Notes under the pieces: generated by a model
Database searches by the model: none
What the model saw: only the letters and a program-made list of their open reading frames with translations
Told to the model about the DNA's origin: nothing
Assembly: GCF_004349135.1 (NCBI RefSeq)
Contig: NZ_SMFN01000007.1
Location: 94,695-158,694, forward strand
DNA length: 64,000 bases
Origin: Flavobacterium sandaracinum
GTDB lineage: Bacteria > Bacteroidota > Bacteroidia > Flavobacteriales > Flavobacteriaceae
Direction of reading: 5' to 3'
Position numbers and translations under genes: made by a program
In this document: positions 46,143 to 55,470 of the stretch, in pieces
Position numbering within the stretch: position 1 is the stretch's first letter
Layout: each line of letters begins with the position of its first letter

Positions 46143-47549
46143 ATGGAAGACCAAAAACCAGACGATTTTAAAAGAGAATTAGGATTACTTGACGGAACTA
46201 TGCTTGTAGTGGGTTCTATGATAGGTTCCGGGATATTTATTGTGAGCTCGGACATGGTTCGGCAATTGGGTTCCGCCGGTTGGTTGATTGCGATGTGGGT
46301 GCTTACGGGCACGATTACGGTGATTGCTGCCGTGAGTTATGGCGAGTTGAGCGCGATGTTTCCTAAAGCGGGTGGTCAATATGTGTATATCAAGGAAGCG
46401 TATGGTAAACTCATAGGATTCTTATACGGTTGGAGCTTTTTTGCCGTGATACAAACGGGAACGATTGCTGCTGTAGGTGTGGCTTTTGCTAAATTTGCCG
46501 CTTATTTATATGCGCCTTTAAGTGATAAGAATATTTTATATGAAATAGGGGATTTTAAGCTCAATGCGGCGCAGTTGGTTTCTATTTTTACCATTATTTT
46601 ATTGAGTTATGTGAACAGTCGAGGGGTGAAAAACTCGAAAATTCTACAAACGGTGTTAACGGTTATCAAAATTCTATCGTTGGCAGGTTTGATTATTTTT
46701 GGTTTTATGGCTGCCAAAGCAGAAGTTTGGGATGCAAACTGGACGAATGCTTGGACGTCACAAGCATTGAATGTAGAAACGGGCTCATGGTTGCCTATCA
46801 GTGGAACCGCATTGATATCTGGAATTTCGGCAGCATTAGTAGGTTCGATGTTCTCCAGTGTGGCTTGGGAAGGCGTTACTTTTATCGCCGGAGAAATTAA
46901 AAATCCAAAGCGCAACGTGGGATTGAGTTTGTTTTTAGGAACCTTAATCGTGAGTGTAATTTATATTTTGGCAAATATTATGTACTTGGCGGTGGTGCCT
47001 TTGTATGACATTGCTACAGCCGAATCTGATCGTGTGGCTGTTGTGGCTTCGCAAAGTATCTTTGGTTCAGTGGGAACATTAATAATCGCTGTGATGATTA
47101 TGATTTCGACTTTTGCCTGCAACAACGGATTGATTATGGCGGGTGCGAGAGTGTATTATACAATGGCGCAAGACGGTGTTTTCTTCAAGAAAGCAGCTGA
47201 ATTGAATCATGCCAGTGTTCCGGCTTGGTCTATTTGGGCGCAGTGTATCTGGGCTTCGGCGTTGTGTTTGACAGGGAAATATGGTGATTTATTGGATTTT
47301 GTGGTCATCATCGTTTTGATATTTTACATCCTTACTATTTTAGGAATATTTATTCTTCGTAAGAAAATGCCAGATGCTGAAAGACCGTATAAAGCGTTTG
47401 GGTATCCATTTCTACCGGCTCTTTATATTGTTGTTGCTAGTGCGATTTGCATCGCTTTACTATATACTAAAACGAGTACGAGCGGTTGGGGTGTTTTGAT
47501 TATGCTAGTTGGTATTCCGGTTTATTATTTGACAAAAGCTAAGGAATAG
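46143..47549 (+). CDS. APC-superfamily amino acid permease (LAT-like)
   Basis: This 468-residue, 12-helix transporter has TM1 motif LVVGSMIGSGIFIVSS near 21-36, a YGELSAMFPKAGGQYVYIKEAYG segment spanning TM2-TM3, and WEGVTFIAGEIKNPKRNVG near 243-261. It is closer to the L-type (LAT/SteT) branch than to the permease at 2540-3991. It is probably an exchanger or importer of neutral amino acids, with specificity undetermined. Confidence 0.88.
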   Translation: MEDQKPDDFKRELGLLDGTMLVVGSMIGSGIFIVSSDMVRQLGSAGWLIAMWVLTGTITVIAAVSYGELSAMFPKAGGQYVYIKEAYGKLIGFLYGWSFFAVIQTGTIAAVGVAFAKFAAYLYAPLSDKNILYEIGDFKLNAAQLVSIFTIILLSYVNSRGVKNSKILQTVLTVIKILSLAGLIIFGFMAAKAEVWDANWTNAWTSQALNVETGSWLPISGTALISGISAALVGSMFSSVAWEGVTFIAGEIKNPKRNVGLSLFLGTLIVSVIYILANIMYLAVVPLYDIATAESDRVAVVASQSIFGSVGTLIIAVMIMISTFACNNGLIMAGARVYYTMAQDGVFFKKAAELNHASVPAWSIWAQCIWASALCLTGKYGDLLDFVVIIVLIFYILTILGIFILRKKMPDAERPYKAFGYPFLPALYIVVASAICIALLYTKTSTSGWGVLIMLVGIPVYYLTKAKE

Positions 47550-47900
47550 TTTTTTAAAATTAGGAGTTATGAATTATGAATGATGAATTTGCGGATGTAA
47601 ATCGTATTTTTAAAGGGGAATTTTTTGGAAATCAGTGAAAATCCGTTTTATCTGCGTTTTATTCGCTACAAAATAGGAAAAGTAATGCTTAAAAAAATCC
47701 GTTTAATCCGTGTCATCTGTGGCTAAATTTAGAGCAACAATGCCATTAAGAAAGCAAAAAAAAATCCGTCTCGTTGTTAAAAATGGACGGATTTTCTATT
47801 AAATTCAGGTTGTATTGCGGTTGTTTTAATTCTACAAATTAATGACTAAAAACTAATAACTAAAAAAGTACAACTGCAATATGCAACCTGTAAAGGACTG
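47550..47900. repeat. 351-bp repeat-rich spacer
   Basis: It contains heptamers TTATGAA, TTATGAA, TGATGAA at 47567-47587 and TAATGAC, TAAAAAC, TAATAAC at 47840-47860. Two related phrases with a roughly 10-nt beat built on AATCCGT and ATCTG(C/T)G lie at 47629-47661 and 47694-47725. A 10-bp stem 47761-47770/47786-47795 sits among them. Confidence 0.75.
47761..47795 (-). terminator. probable terminator of the GAPDH gene
   Basis: AAAATCCGTC (47761-47770) pairs with GACGGATTTT (47786-47795). On the minus strand the stem runs straight into a T run of about nine, so it best fits the GAPDH transcript, although it is 105 bp past the stop. Confidence 0.65.
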
Positions 47901-49349
47901 CTAGTAATACGTAAAACGTCTTACTTTAGCAATGTATTTTGCCAATCGGATTACTTGGTGGCTGTAACCGTATTCGTTATCGTACCAAATGTATAATACG
48001 ATATTCTTTCCATCTTTTGAAACGATCGTCGCGTTACTGTCATAAATAGCAGGTTGAGGCGTACCTACAATATCTGAAGAGACTAACTCATTATTCATCG
48101 AGTATTTTATTTGCTCTACCAGCTCGCCTTCCAAAGCATATTTTTTCATGATAGCATTGATTTCCTGCACCGAAGTAGTTTTGGAAACTTCAAGGTTTAA
48201 GACAACCAAAGAGCCATTTGGAACTGGAACCCGAATCGCATTTGAGGTCAGTTTTCCTTCCAATGAAGGTAATGCTTTTGCAACAGCACTTCCAGCACCA
48301 GTTTCGGTAATCACCATGTTCAAAGCGGCTGCTCTTCCACGACGGTATTTTTTGTGCATGTTGTCTACAAGATTCTGGTCGTTCGTGTACGCATGAATTG
48401 TTTCTAAATGTCCTTTGACAACACCTAAAGTATCTTCAACCGCTTTTAAGATTGGTGTGATTGCATTTGTAGTACAAGATGCCGCTGAAAAAATATTAAT
48501 TTCATCCGGATTGTATTCGTTCTGGTTTACACCATGAACAATGTTTGGAACTCCCTTTCCAGGAGCGGTAAGCAATACTTTATCGGCTCCCTTAGAAACC
48601 AAATGGCGGCTCAATGCCTCGTGTGTTGTAAATGCCCCCGTGTTGTCAATTACTAAAGCATTATCGATTCCAAAAAGCGTATAATCAATTTCTTCTGGAG
48701 CGTTTGCAGTAATAACATGGACAGTAGTTCCGTTGATTATCAATGCGTTATTTTCGGGGTCGGCAATTACAGAACCTTGAAAGTCTCCATGTATAGAATC
48801 ATATCGCAACAAGGAAGCTCTTTTTTCAAGCGATGTAGCGTCATTTTTATCACGTGTAACAATCGCTCGCAAGCGCAACTGACTTCCTTTTCCCGTTTTA
48901 GACATCAGCTCTCTGGCTAATAGACGACCAATACGTCCAAAACCATATAAAACAACATCTTTAGGTTGCACTTCCTCTGAGTCTTTTGCGTTTTTTAATT
49001 TGTCAATCACAAAATACTTAGCATCTGGGTATTTGTCCTCTTCTAAACCATATTCATAGGTTAGCTTGCCAATATCTAATTTTGAAGGTAGCAAGTTCAA
49101 TTCTAAAACCGCTTTTGCAATTTTAACAGAATCGAATATCGAAATGGGTTTGCCTACAAATTCAGCTGCATATTCATGCAGATTAATGATGTCACTGACA
49201 TTTCTGTCAAGGAGTTGATTTCGAAATAAAACCATTTCGATTGATTTGTCGTACCATAAATCGCTGATAATTTTAATCAGTTTTACTCCTGCGCGTCGCC
49301 TGTCAGCTTGAAAAGAAACTTCTTTTTCGTATAAAGTTGTAGTTGCCAT
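47901..49349 (-). CDS. gap: glyceraldehyde-3-phosphate dehydrogenase, long form
   Basis: This 482-residue enzyme is about 140 residues longer than standard GAPDH. Residues 1-130 are an extra, mainly helical N-terminal domain. The NAD-binding fold then begins with VVLYGFGRIGR (132-142). The catalytic site is FSAASCTTNAITP with Cys292, and His319 lies in ETIHAYTNDQ. The C-terminal YIWYDNEYGYSHQV is normal. It oxidises glyceraldehyde 3-phosphate or runs in reverse for gluconeogenesis. The role of the extension is unknown. The start is supported by the promoter at 49397-49404. Confidence 0.93.
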   Translation of the reverse strand: MATTTLYEKEVSFQADRRRAGVKLIKIISDLWYDKSIEMVLFRNQLLDRNVSDIINLHEYAAEFVGKPISIFDSVKIAKAVLELNLLPSKLDIGKLTYEYGLEEDKYPDAKYFVIDKLKNAKDSEEVQPKDVVLYGFGRIGRLLARELMSKTGKGSQLRLRAIVTRDKNDATSLEKRASLLRYDSIHGDFQGSVIADPENNALIINGTTVHVITANAPEEIDYTLFGIDNALVIDNTGAFTTHEALSRHLVSKGADKVLLTAPGKGVPNIVHGVNQNEYNPDEINIFSAASCTTNAITPILKAVEDTLGVVKGHLETIHAYTNDQNLVDNMHKKYRRGRAAALNMVITETGAGSAVAKALPSLEGKLTSNAIRVPVPNGSLVVLNLEVSKTTSVQEINAIMKKYALEGELVEQIKYSMNNELVSSDIVGTPQPAIYDSNATIVSKDGKNIVLYIWYDNEYGYSHQVIRLAKYIAKVRRFTYY

Positions 49350-49396
49350 GTTGAAAATTTAATGAAAATAAGTGATTGTATTTTTTAAAATTTGCG

Positions 49397-49404
49397 CAAA
49401 AGTA
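49397..49404 (-). promoter_or_regulatory. -7 box TACTTTTG of gap
   Basis: A perfect TAnnTTTG on the minus strand, 47 bp before the ATG, with TTA in place of TTG near the -33 position. It lies just past the degP-side terminator. Confidence 0.65.
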
Positions 49405-49454
49405 CCGATTTCAATCGATTTCGTAACGTGTTTTGTTATTTATTTGCAAATAAA

Positions 49455-49485
49455 AAAGCCATCTTGTTTTTTTCAAGATGGCTTT
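49455..49485 (-). terminator. terminator of the DegP/HtrA gene
   Basis: A 12-bp perfect stem (AAAGCCATCTTG with CAAGATGGCTTT) and a 7-nt loop. On the minus strand it is followed by a T run. Confidence 0.88.
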
Positions 49486-49507
49486 CGTTTTATCAAAAAA
49501 GGAAGCA

Positions 49508-50908
49508 TTAGAGAATCACCCGCATTACTTCTCCACTTTTAGTAATCATTTCAATACGCACGGTTTGGCTTTCTTCTTTTTTACTTAAAAGTTTAGACAC
49601 CGTTTCTACATCTGTAGCTTTGACATTGTCAATACTCAAGATAATATTTCCTACCAACTCCTCTTTGTATTGTTTTAAACTTTCGCTGGTGATCGATTTG
49701 ATTTTTACGCCATAATCAATTTTAAATTTCTTTTTATCTGCTGCTTCAATATTTTCTAATTCAATTCCTTTAAATTCGGTGCTGAAAAATTCATTTTTAC
49801 TCAAGATAACTGCAACAACTTTAGTTTTTCCGTCTCGTATAAAAGAGACCTGCACTTTGTCATTTGGTCTTTTAGTATTGATATATCCCGAGAGATCAGC
49901 AAAAGTAGCAATGTTTTGATCGTCTAATTTAATAATGATATCCCCTTTAGTAAGTCCTGATTTTTGAGCACCAGAATTTTGCGTTACTTTATTAATGTAG
50001 AATCCCTGTGTTTGCGAAATTCCTAACTCCTTAGAAGCAATTCCATTTAGTTCGCCTCCTTCAACACCCAAAATTCCACGTTGTACATTTCCAAACTCCA
50101 TTAAATCTTCAATGATTTTTCGAGCAATATTCGAAGGAACTGCAAACGAATAACCTACATAAGAACCAGTCATCGAAGAAATCATCGTGTTGATTCCTAT
50201 CAGTTCGCCACGCGTATTCACTAAGGCGCCACCACTGTTCCCCGGATTTACCGCGGCATCTGTTTGTATGAATGATTGGATACCGCTGGTGTCCAAATCT
50301 CTGGCTTTCGCCGAAACAATACCAGCAGTTACCGTGGACGTTAAATTATATGGATTTCCGACCGCCAAAACCCATTCGCCCACTTTCACCGAATCAGAAT
50401 TAGCAAAAACAGTATACGGTAATTTCTCATTCGCATCAATTTTTAATAAAGCAATATCCATTTTAGAATCGGTTCCAATGAGCTTTGCCTGATATGATTT
50501 TTTATTATTCAAGGTAATTTCAATTTCAGAGGCACCTTTGATCACATGATTATTAGTCACAATATAACCGTCCTCAGAAATGATTACACCAGAACCTGTT
50601 CCTACTTGTTCCTGGGATTGCCCGCCTTTATACCCATAAAAATATTCTAAAATGGGATTTGTAATCGTTCTTCGAGAAACGTTTTTAACGTGGACAACCG
50701 TATGAATAGTCTTTTCTGCAGCCTCAGTAAAATCGAGTACATCCGATGATAAACCTACTTTCTTTCCGTAAGAATTGGATGCTGTCGTTACCAAAGTATC
50801 TTTGTCATTAGAAAAATAACCATTGGTGTCAAATAATAACTTGTAGGAACCTAGTGTTACTACTCCGCTCAACAAGGAAACTAAAAAAAGTGTTGAAAAA
50901 TTTTTCAT
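49508..50908 (-). CDS. Do-family serine endoprotease (DegP/DegQ/HtrA)
   Basis: This 466-residue periplasmic quality-control protease starts with a hydrophobic export segment (about 5-22). The trypsin-like domain has the triad His121 (VTNNHVIKG), Asp151 (SKMDIALL) and Ser225 (NPGNSGGALV). Two PDZ domains follow (about 270-360 and 370-465), the first with GLTKGDIIIKLD. It degrades or refolds misfolded envelope proteins. It is divergent from dapF, with about 138 bp between them. Confidence 0.94.
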   Translation of the reverse strand: MKNFSTLFLVSLLSGVVTLGSYKLLFDTNGYFSNDKDTLVTTASNSYGKKVGLSSDVLDFTEAAEKTIHTVVHVKNVSRRTITNPILEYFYGYKGGQSQEQVGTGSGVIISEDGYIVTNNHVIKGASEIEITLNNKKSYQAKLIGTDSKMDIALLKIDANEKLPYTVFANSDSVKVGEWVLAVGNPYNLTSTVTAGIVSAKARDLDTSGIQSFIQTDAAVNPGNSGGALVNTRGELIGINTMISSMTGSYVGYSFAVPSNIARKIIEDLMEFGNVQRGILGVEGGELNGIASKELGISQTQGFYINKVTQNSGAQKSGLTKGDIIIKLDDQNIATFADLSGYINTKRPNDKVQVSFIRDGKTKVVAVILSKNEFFSTEFKGIELENIEAADKKKFKIDYGVKIKSITSESLKQYKEELVGNIILSIDNVKATDVETVSKLLSKKEESQTVRIEMITKSGEVMRVIL

Positions 50909-51017
50909 AATTAAATTCGTTTATTAAGATATTTACTTGTAAAAATAGAATTAAAATTGATTCCTAAAATACAGTTTAACGCTCTTTAACAATGATTAAC
51001 ATTTCATTAATAGTTCG

Positions 51018-51025
51018 TACTTTTG
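51018..51025 (+). promoter_or_regulatory. -7 box TACTTTTG of dapF
   Basis: A perfect TAnnTTTG 21 bp before the dapF ATG, with TTA at the -33 position after 19 bp. The leader should be about 14 nt. Confidence 0.7.
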
Positions 51026-51046
51026 TGAGACACAATTCAAATTAAA

Positions 51047-51829
51047 ATGCACTTAGAATTTTATAAATACCAAGGAACAGGAAATGATTTTGTAATGATT
51101 GATAATCGTTCTGAGTTTTTTCCAAAAGAGAACACAAAACTAATAGCACATTTATGTGACCGACGTTTCGGGATAGGTGGCGATGGGTTGATTTTGTTAG
51201 AAAATGATTCTGAAACCGATTTTAAAATGGTCTATTACAATTCAGATGGAAACCAAAGTTCCATGTGCGGGAATGGTGGACGCTGTTTAGTGGCTTTCGC
51301 CAAAAAGCTGCAGGTAATCGAGAATAATGCTACTTTCATAGCCACAGATGGTTTGCATCATGCAACAATTGGCGATGATGGATTGGTTTCGTTACAAATG
51401 ATTGATGTTGCTGAGGTAAAGGTCAGTCCAGATCATGTGTTTCTAAATACGGGTTCGCCACACCATGTACAATTGGTTGATGATTTAGAAAAGTACAATA
51501 TCAAGGAAAATGGAGCTGCTATTCGATACGGAGATTTATACGGTAAAGCAGGAAGTAATATCAATTTTGTAAAACAAATTGACGATTCTACTTTTTCGTT
51601 ACGAACGTATGAAAGAGGCGTAGAAGATGAAACACTTTCTTGTGGAACAGGTGCTACAGCAGTTGCAATTGCGATGAACGTACTAGGAAAAACAGAGGCA
51701 TCTTCAATAAATTTGAATGTTGAAGGTGGGAAATTAGTAGTTTCGTTTGAAAAAAAAGAAGGGCAATTTTCCAAAGTCTTCCTGAAAGGACCGGCGGAAT
51801 TTGTATTTAAAGGGAGTATTGAGATTTAA
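51047..51829 (+). CDS. dapF: diaminopimelate epimerase
   Basis: This 260-residue enzyme converts LL- to meso-diaminopimelate for lysine and peptidoglycan synthesis. The two catalytic cysteines are Cys74 (SSMCGNGGRC) and Cys199 (LSCGTGATAV). The N-terminal KYQGTGNDFVMID and the length are typical. The next genes (GNAT, mltG) run in the same direction but after a 317-bp gap. Confidence 0.97.
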   Translation: MHLEFYKYQGTGNDFVMIDNRSEFFPKENTKLIAHLCDRRFGIGGDGLILLENDSETDFKMVYYNSDGNQSSMCGNGGRCLVAFAKKLQVIENNATFIATDGLHHATIGDDGLVSLQMIDVAEVKVSPDHVFLNTGSPHHVQLVDDLEKYNIKENGAAIRYGDLYGKAGSNINFVKQIDDSTFSLRTYERGVEDETLSCGTGATAVAIAMNVLGKTEASSINLNVEGGKLVVSFEKKEGQFSKVFLKGPAEFVFKGSIEI

Positions 51830-52146
51830 TTTTCGAAACAATTTATAAAAATTAAAATCCTCTATACTCTAAAATAAACAGCATATAATTTTAAACATAT
51901 AAGTCAAGTAAGTTAGTCTGTCAAATAGTGGTTAAAAGGCAATGTAAGTTAAAACGTCCTTTGCAAGTCTATAAGTTCGTGCTAAAATGAACTATTGGTT
52001 TTACTTGATTTTATTCAAATTAAAAACTTATATGACTTATATGTTTTAACATTGTTGAATAAAATGCTGTTATTTGTAGCATTAAGCGTTAAAATAAACT
52101 TGGTGTATCTCTGTGATGCCTTTGTGTAACTTTGTGAAACAATTAA
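51830..52146. repeat. 317-bp spacer with short phrase repeats
   Basis: ACTTATATG occurs twice in tandem near 52024-52042. A roughly 10-nt repeat (CTTTGTGTAA at 52120, CTTTGTGAAA at 52130, with a weaker unit before them) ends 7 bp before the GNAT ATG. No promoter or terminator of standard form is visible. Confidence 0.6.
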
Positions 52147-52680
52147 ATGAAAACATTAAAAGGCGACAACATCTATATTCGTGCAATAGAGCCCAATGAT
52201 TTGGAGTTTGTGTATGCTATAGAAAACGACCAGAGCATTTGGGAAGTTAGTAATACACACACGCCTTATAGCCGGTTTTTAGTCAAACAATATTTAGAAA
52301 ATGCTCATCAGGATATTTATGAAGCCAAGCAATTGCGATTGGCTATTTGTCAGGATCAGGATTTCCCCGCTTTGGGTTTGATTGATTTATTTGATTTTGA
52401 TCCAAAGAACAACAGGGCAGGAGTTGGTATTGTTATCCAAGACAACGAAAACCGAAAACAAAATATTGGTTCCGAAGCTTTGGCATTATTAATTGAATAT
52501 GCTTTTTATAATCTTAATTTACACCAATTATATGCAAATATAGGAACCGAAAATGAAGCAAGTAAAGCTCTTTTTACTAAATTTGGATTCGAAAGGATAG
52601 GTGTAAAGAAAGACTGGACTTTTGTAAACGGAAAATACAAAGATGAAGCTATATTTCAATTGATTAATACTAAATTTTAA
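52147..52680 (+). CDS. GNAT N-acetyltransferase (RimJ/RimL-like)
   Basis: This 177-residue acetyltransferase has the GNAT acetyl-CoA fold. It starts with IYIRAIEPNDLEFVYAIEND near 9-28; the CoA-binding motif region is VGIVIQDNENRKQNIGSEAL near 92-111, and NIGTENEASKALFTKFGFER near 133-152 is the conserved C-terminal half. RimJ/RimL relatives acetylate protein N-termini or small amines such as spermidine. The substrate cannot be assigned. Confidence 0.85.
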   Translation: MKTLKGDNIYIRAIEPNDLEFVYAIENDQSIWEVSNTHTPYSRFLVKQYLENAHQDIYEAKQLRLAICQDQDFPALGLIDLFDFDPKNNRAGVGIVIQDNENRKQNIGSEALALLIEYAFYNLNLHQLYANIGTENEASKALFTKFGFERIGVKKDWTFVNGKYKDEAIFQLINTKF

Positions 52681-52761
52681 AACGTTCAGTTATAATTCCC
52701 AATCTTTTAAACAGAAAGTACAGATTATAAACACTAACACTCCAACAAAAAAATACCACAA

Positions 52762-53802
52762 ATGAACATAAAAAAAATCATCACTATAGTTTCCGTAATT
52801 TTAATATCACTATTAATGATATACGGATTGGTCATTTTACGTCAGATTTTTTCTTCCAACACAAAATTTTCGGAGAACGAAGTCTATGTTTATATTCCAA
52901 CGGATTCAAAATATGATGATGTCAAAAAAATAATGGCACCTTATGTCGAAAACATGGAGCGATTTGATATGGTTGCCAGTAAAAGAGGCTATTCTGATAA
53001 TGTAATTCCGGGACGTTTTTTAGTGACAAAAGGAATGAACAGTTATGAATTGGTGAAAACCTTGCGACTTAATTCGGCTGTAAAGTTAGCTTTCAACAAT
53101 CAAGAACGAGTAGAAAATTTAGCGGGACGTGTAGGTTCTCAAATCGAAGCCGACAGTGTAGCGTTATTGAATTCGTTTAAAGATTCTATTTTTCTAAAAG
53201 AAAATGGATTCAACGAAGAAAACGTTTTGGCACTATTTATTCCAAATACATACGAGATTTATTGGAATACTACCGCTGAAAAGTTCCGCGATAAGATGAT
53301 CAAAGAATACCGTAATTTTTGGAATAAAGAAAGAGTTGCCAAGGCGCAAAAACAAGGGTTGACGCCAATTGAAGCAACTATTTTGGCTTCAATAGTGCAT
53401 AAAGAATCTGTTAAAAAAGATGAAAGACCTAGAATTGCAGGTGTGTATTTGAACCGTTTAAGAGCTGGAATGCCGTTGCAAGCCGACCCAACCGTAATAT
53501 TTGCAATGAAAAAGAAATCGAATGATTTTAATCAGGTTATTAAGAGAGTTTTTTATAATGATTTGACGATGGCGCATCCTTATAATACCTATATGAATGT
53601 TGGTCTGCCTCCTGGACCTATTGCTATGCCTGACATCACTGCGTTAGAAGCTGTTTTGGACCCTGAAAAAAACAACTTTATTTATTTCTGTGCCAGCGTA
53701 GAGCGTTTCGGATACCATGAATTTGCCGCCACTTTAGAAGAACACAATAAAAATGCCAAAAAATATTCGGATTGGATCAACAGTCAAGGAGTGAAAAGAT
53801 AA
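52762..53802 (+). CDS. mltG: endolytic murein transglycosylase MltG
   Basis: This 346-residue inner-membrane enzyme cleaves nascent glycan strands. One transmembrane helix lies at about 7-27, then a LysM-like region, then the YceG catalytic domain with ASIVHKES (Glu215), YLNRLRAGMPLQADPTV near 230-246 and YNTYMNVGLPPGPIAMP near 274-290. The stop is followed after 2 bp by the next gene's probable TTG start, so the two are coupled. Confidence 0.95.
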   Translation: MNIKKIITIVSVILISLLMIYGLVILRQIFSSNTKFSENEVYVYIPTDSKYDDVKKIMAPYVENMERFDMVASKRGYSDNVIPGRFLVTKGMNSYELVKTLRLNSAVKLAFNNQERVENLAGRVGSQIEADSVALLNSFKDSIFLKENGFNEENVLALFIPNTYEIYWNTTAEKFRDKMIKEYRNFWNKERVAKAQKQGLTPIEATILASIVHKESVKKDERPRIAGVYLNRLRAGMPLQADPTVIFAMKKKSNDFNQVIKRVFYNDLTMAHPYNTYMNVGLPPGPIAMPDITALEAVLDPEKNNFIYFCASVERFGYHEFAATLEEHNKNAKKYSDWINSQGVKR

Positions 53803-53804
53803 TT

Positions 53805-54719
53805 TTGAAATTTAAAGTATTCCTTTTATTTTTCTTGTTTATTGGGTTCCAAGTTGGTTTCTCACAAAATCAGGAGGAAAGTTTTTTTAAACCCTCCGAT
53901 TCTTTAAATGCGAAAAGACAAAATTCCGTTATTATTTCGGAAGCAGTTTTGGCCACGGGAACTTTAATAGGCTTAAACCAACTTTGGTACGCCGAGTATC
54001 CTAAATCTAATTTTCATTTTATAAATGACAATGCTGATTGGCTTCAGATGGATAAAGCCGGTCATGTGTTTTCGTCGTATCATTTGGGTCGGTTTGGTGC
54101 TGAAATGTTACATTGGAGTGGAGCTACTAAAAAAAATCAATTGATTTACGGTGCTGGACTCGGTTTTGCATTTTTAACCGCCGTTGAGGTTTTAGACGGA
54201 TATTCCTCTGAATGGGGTGCTTCCTCTGGCGATATAATTGCTAACGCAGCTGGAACCGCTTTATACATTTCCCAAGAATTAATCTGGAAGGAACAACGCA
54301 TTACCCCGAAATTCTCTTTTCATACTACGAAATATGCAAGTGAAAGACCGGAAGTATTAGGCGGTTCCTTCTCTGAGCAAATTTTAAAAGATTACAACGG
54401 TCAAACGTATTGGCTTTCGGTCAATTTACATTCTTTTGCTAAAGGTTCTAAAATACCAAAATGGCTGAATGTTGCATTGGGATATGGAGCCGAAGGAATG
54501 ATCACTGGAAGAAACGAAAATAGAACCACTTTTTCAGCTTCAAATACACAACGGTTTAGACAATTTTATCTGAGTTTGGATGTCGATTTAACAAAAATTA
54601 AAACTAATTCTCATTTTTTAAAGACCGTTTTTTCTGTTTTTAATACTATTAAAATTCCCGCACCAACCATCGAATTGAGGCGTTTCAACGAGGTAAAATA
54701 CCACTTCATCTATTTTTAG
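53805..54719 (+). CDS. DUF2279 family (YfiM-like) envelope protein
   Basis: This is a protein of about 304 residues with a signal peptide (KFKVFLLFFLFIGFQVGFSQ), best started at TTG 53805, just after the mltG stop. An in-frame TTG at 53772 would overlap mltG and spoil the signal. The body has DUF2279 features: NADWLQMDKAGHVFSSYHLG near 75-94, GFAFLTAVEVLDGYSSEWGA near 132-151 and SGDIIANAAGTALY. The function is unknown. Tight coupling to mltG suggests a role at the cell wall. Confidence 0.8.
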   Translation: MKFKVFLLFFLFIGFQVGFSQNQEESFFKPSDSLNAKRQNSVIISEAVLATGTLIGLNQLWYAEYPKSNFHFINDNADWLQMDKAGHVFSSYHLGRFGAEMLHWSGATKKNQLIYGAGLGFAFLTAVEVLDGYSSEWGASSGDIIANAAGTALYISQELIWKEQRITPKFSFHTTKYASERPEVLGGSFSEQILKDYNGQTYWLSVNLHSFAKGSKIPKWLNVALGYGAEGMITGRNENRTTFSASNTQRFRQFYLSLDVDLTKIKTNSHFLKTVFSVFNTIKIPAPTIELRRFNEVKYHFIYF

Positions 54720-54762
54720 AAAAGTTTAACTAACTGATTATCAGTATAATTATTTTTATTGT

Positions 54763-54770
54763 ATCTTTGC
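54763..54770 (+). promoter_or_regulatory. -7 box TATCTTTG before the lysozyme-like gene
   Basis: A perfect TAnnTTTG 45 bp before the ATG. No TTG at the usual spacing. Confidence 0.6.
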
Positions 54771-54815
54771 GCGTAGAAATTTCATAACGGGACAGCGTTT
54801 GAAGAAAAACAATTT

Positions 54816-55457
54816 ATGATAAAGAAATGGTATTTTTATGCAAGTTTGACTGTGATTACAGTTTTTTTGAGCTCAGGTTTTAGACCTTTTAATTTGGAAA
54901 CCAACCCTTGGTTTCTTATCAATGAAGAAGATGGTACACACTACTTATATCCATCTCAAGAACAAGAAGAATACACGAATTTAAACATCCCTTTTACCGG
55001 AAATTTTTTCATTGGTTTCAGAGAAGCGTTAGGCCATCGAGAATCAGAAAGCAAATACAAAAAAATTAATTCTTTAGGATATATGGGTAAATACCAATTT
55101 GGTATTGAAACCTTAAAATCAGTGGGGATATACAATCGGTCTGCTTTTTTGAATAGCCCTGAACTGCAAGAAAAGGCGTTTTTAGCACTTTTGGCACAGA
55201 ATAAATGGGAATTAAAAAAAGAAATTGAAAAATACGAGGGTACGATTTTGAATGGCATCCGTGTTACAGAATCTGGGATATTGGCAGCTGCTCACCTTGG
55301 AGGTGCGGGATCTGTAAAAAAATACTTTAGATACAAAGGCAAACGAAATTTTAGAGATGCTTATGGAAGTTCCGTACGTAGTTACATGAAAATGTTTGGA
55401 GGTTATGATACTTCGTTTATTGTTGCAGACAGCAATGCGAAAGCCAAAATCAGATAA
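54816..55457 (+). CDS. exported lysozyme-fold protein, putative peptidoglycan hydrolase
   Basis: This 213-residue protein has an N-terminal hydrophobic segment (about 6-20, FYASLTVITVFLSSG). A lytic-transglycosylase-like core follows: IGFREALGHRESESKYKKIN near 66-85 (candidate catalytic Glu in HRES), SLGYMGKYQFGIETLKSVG near 86-104, and AAAHLGGAGSVKKYF near 158-172. These match the lysozyme superfamily layout (Glu, G-Y-x-Q-F, later A-H-x-G-G). It lies one gene after mltG, consistent with wall metabolism. Catalytic activity is inferred. Confidence 0.78.
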   Translation: MIKKWYFYASLTVITVFLSSGFRPFNLETNPWFLINEEDGTHYLYPSQEQEEYTNLNIPFTGNFFIGFREALGHRESESKYKKINSLGYMGKYQFGIETLKSVGIYNRSAFLNSPELQEKAFLALLAQNKWELKKEIEKYEGTILNGIRVTESGILAAAHLGGAGSVKKYFRYKGKRNFRDAYGSSVRSYMKMFGGYDTSFIVADSNAKAKIR

Positions 55458-55470
55458 TACATTATTGGAT

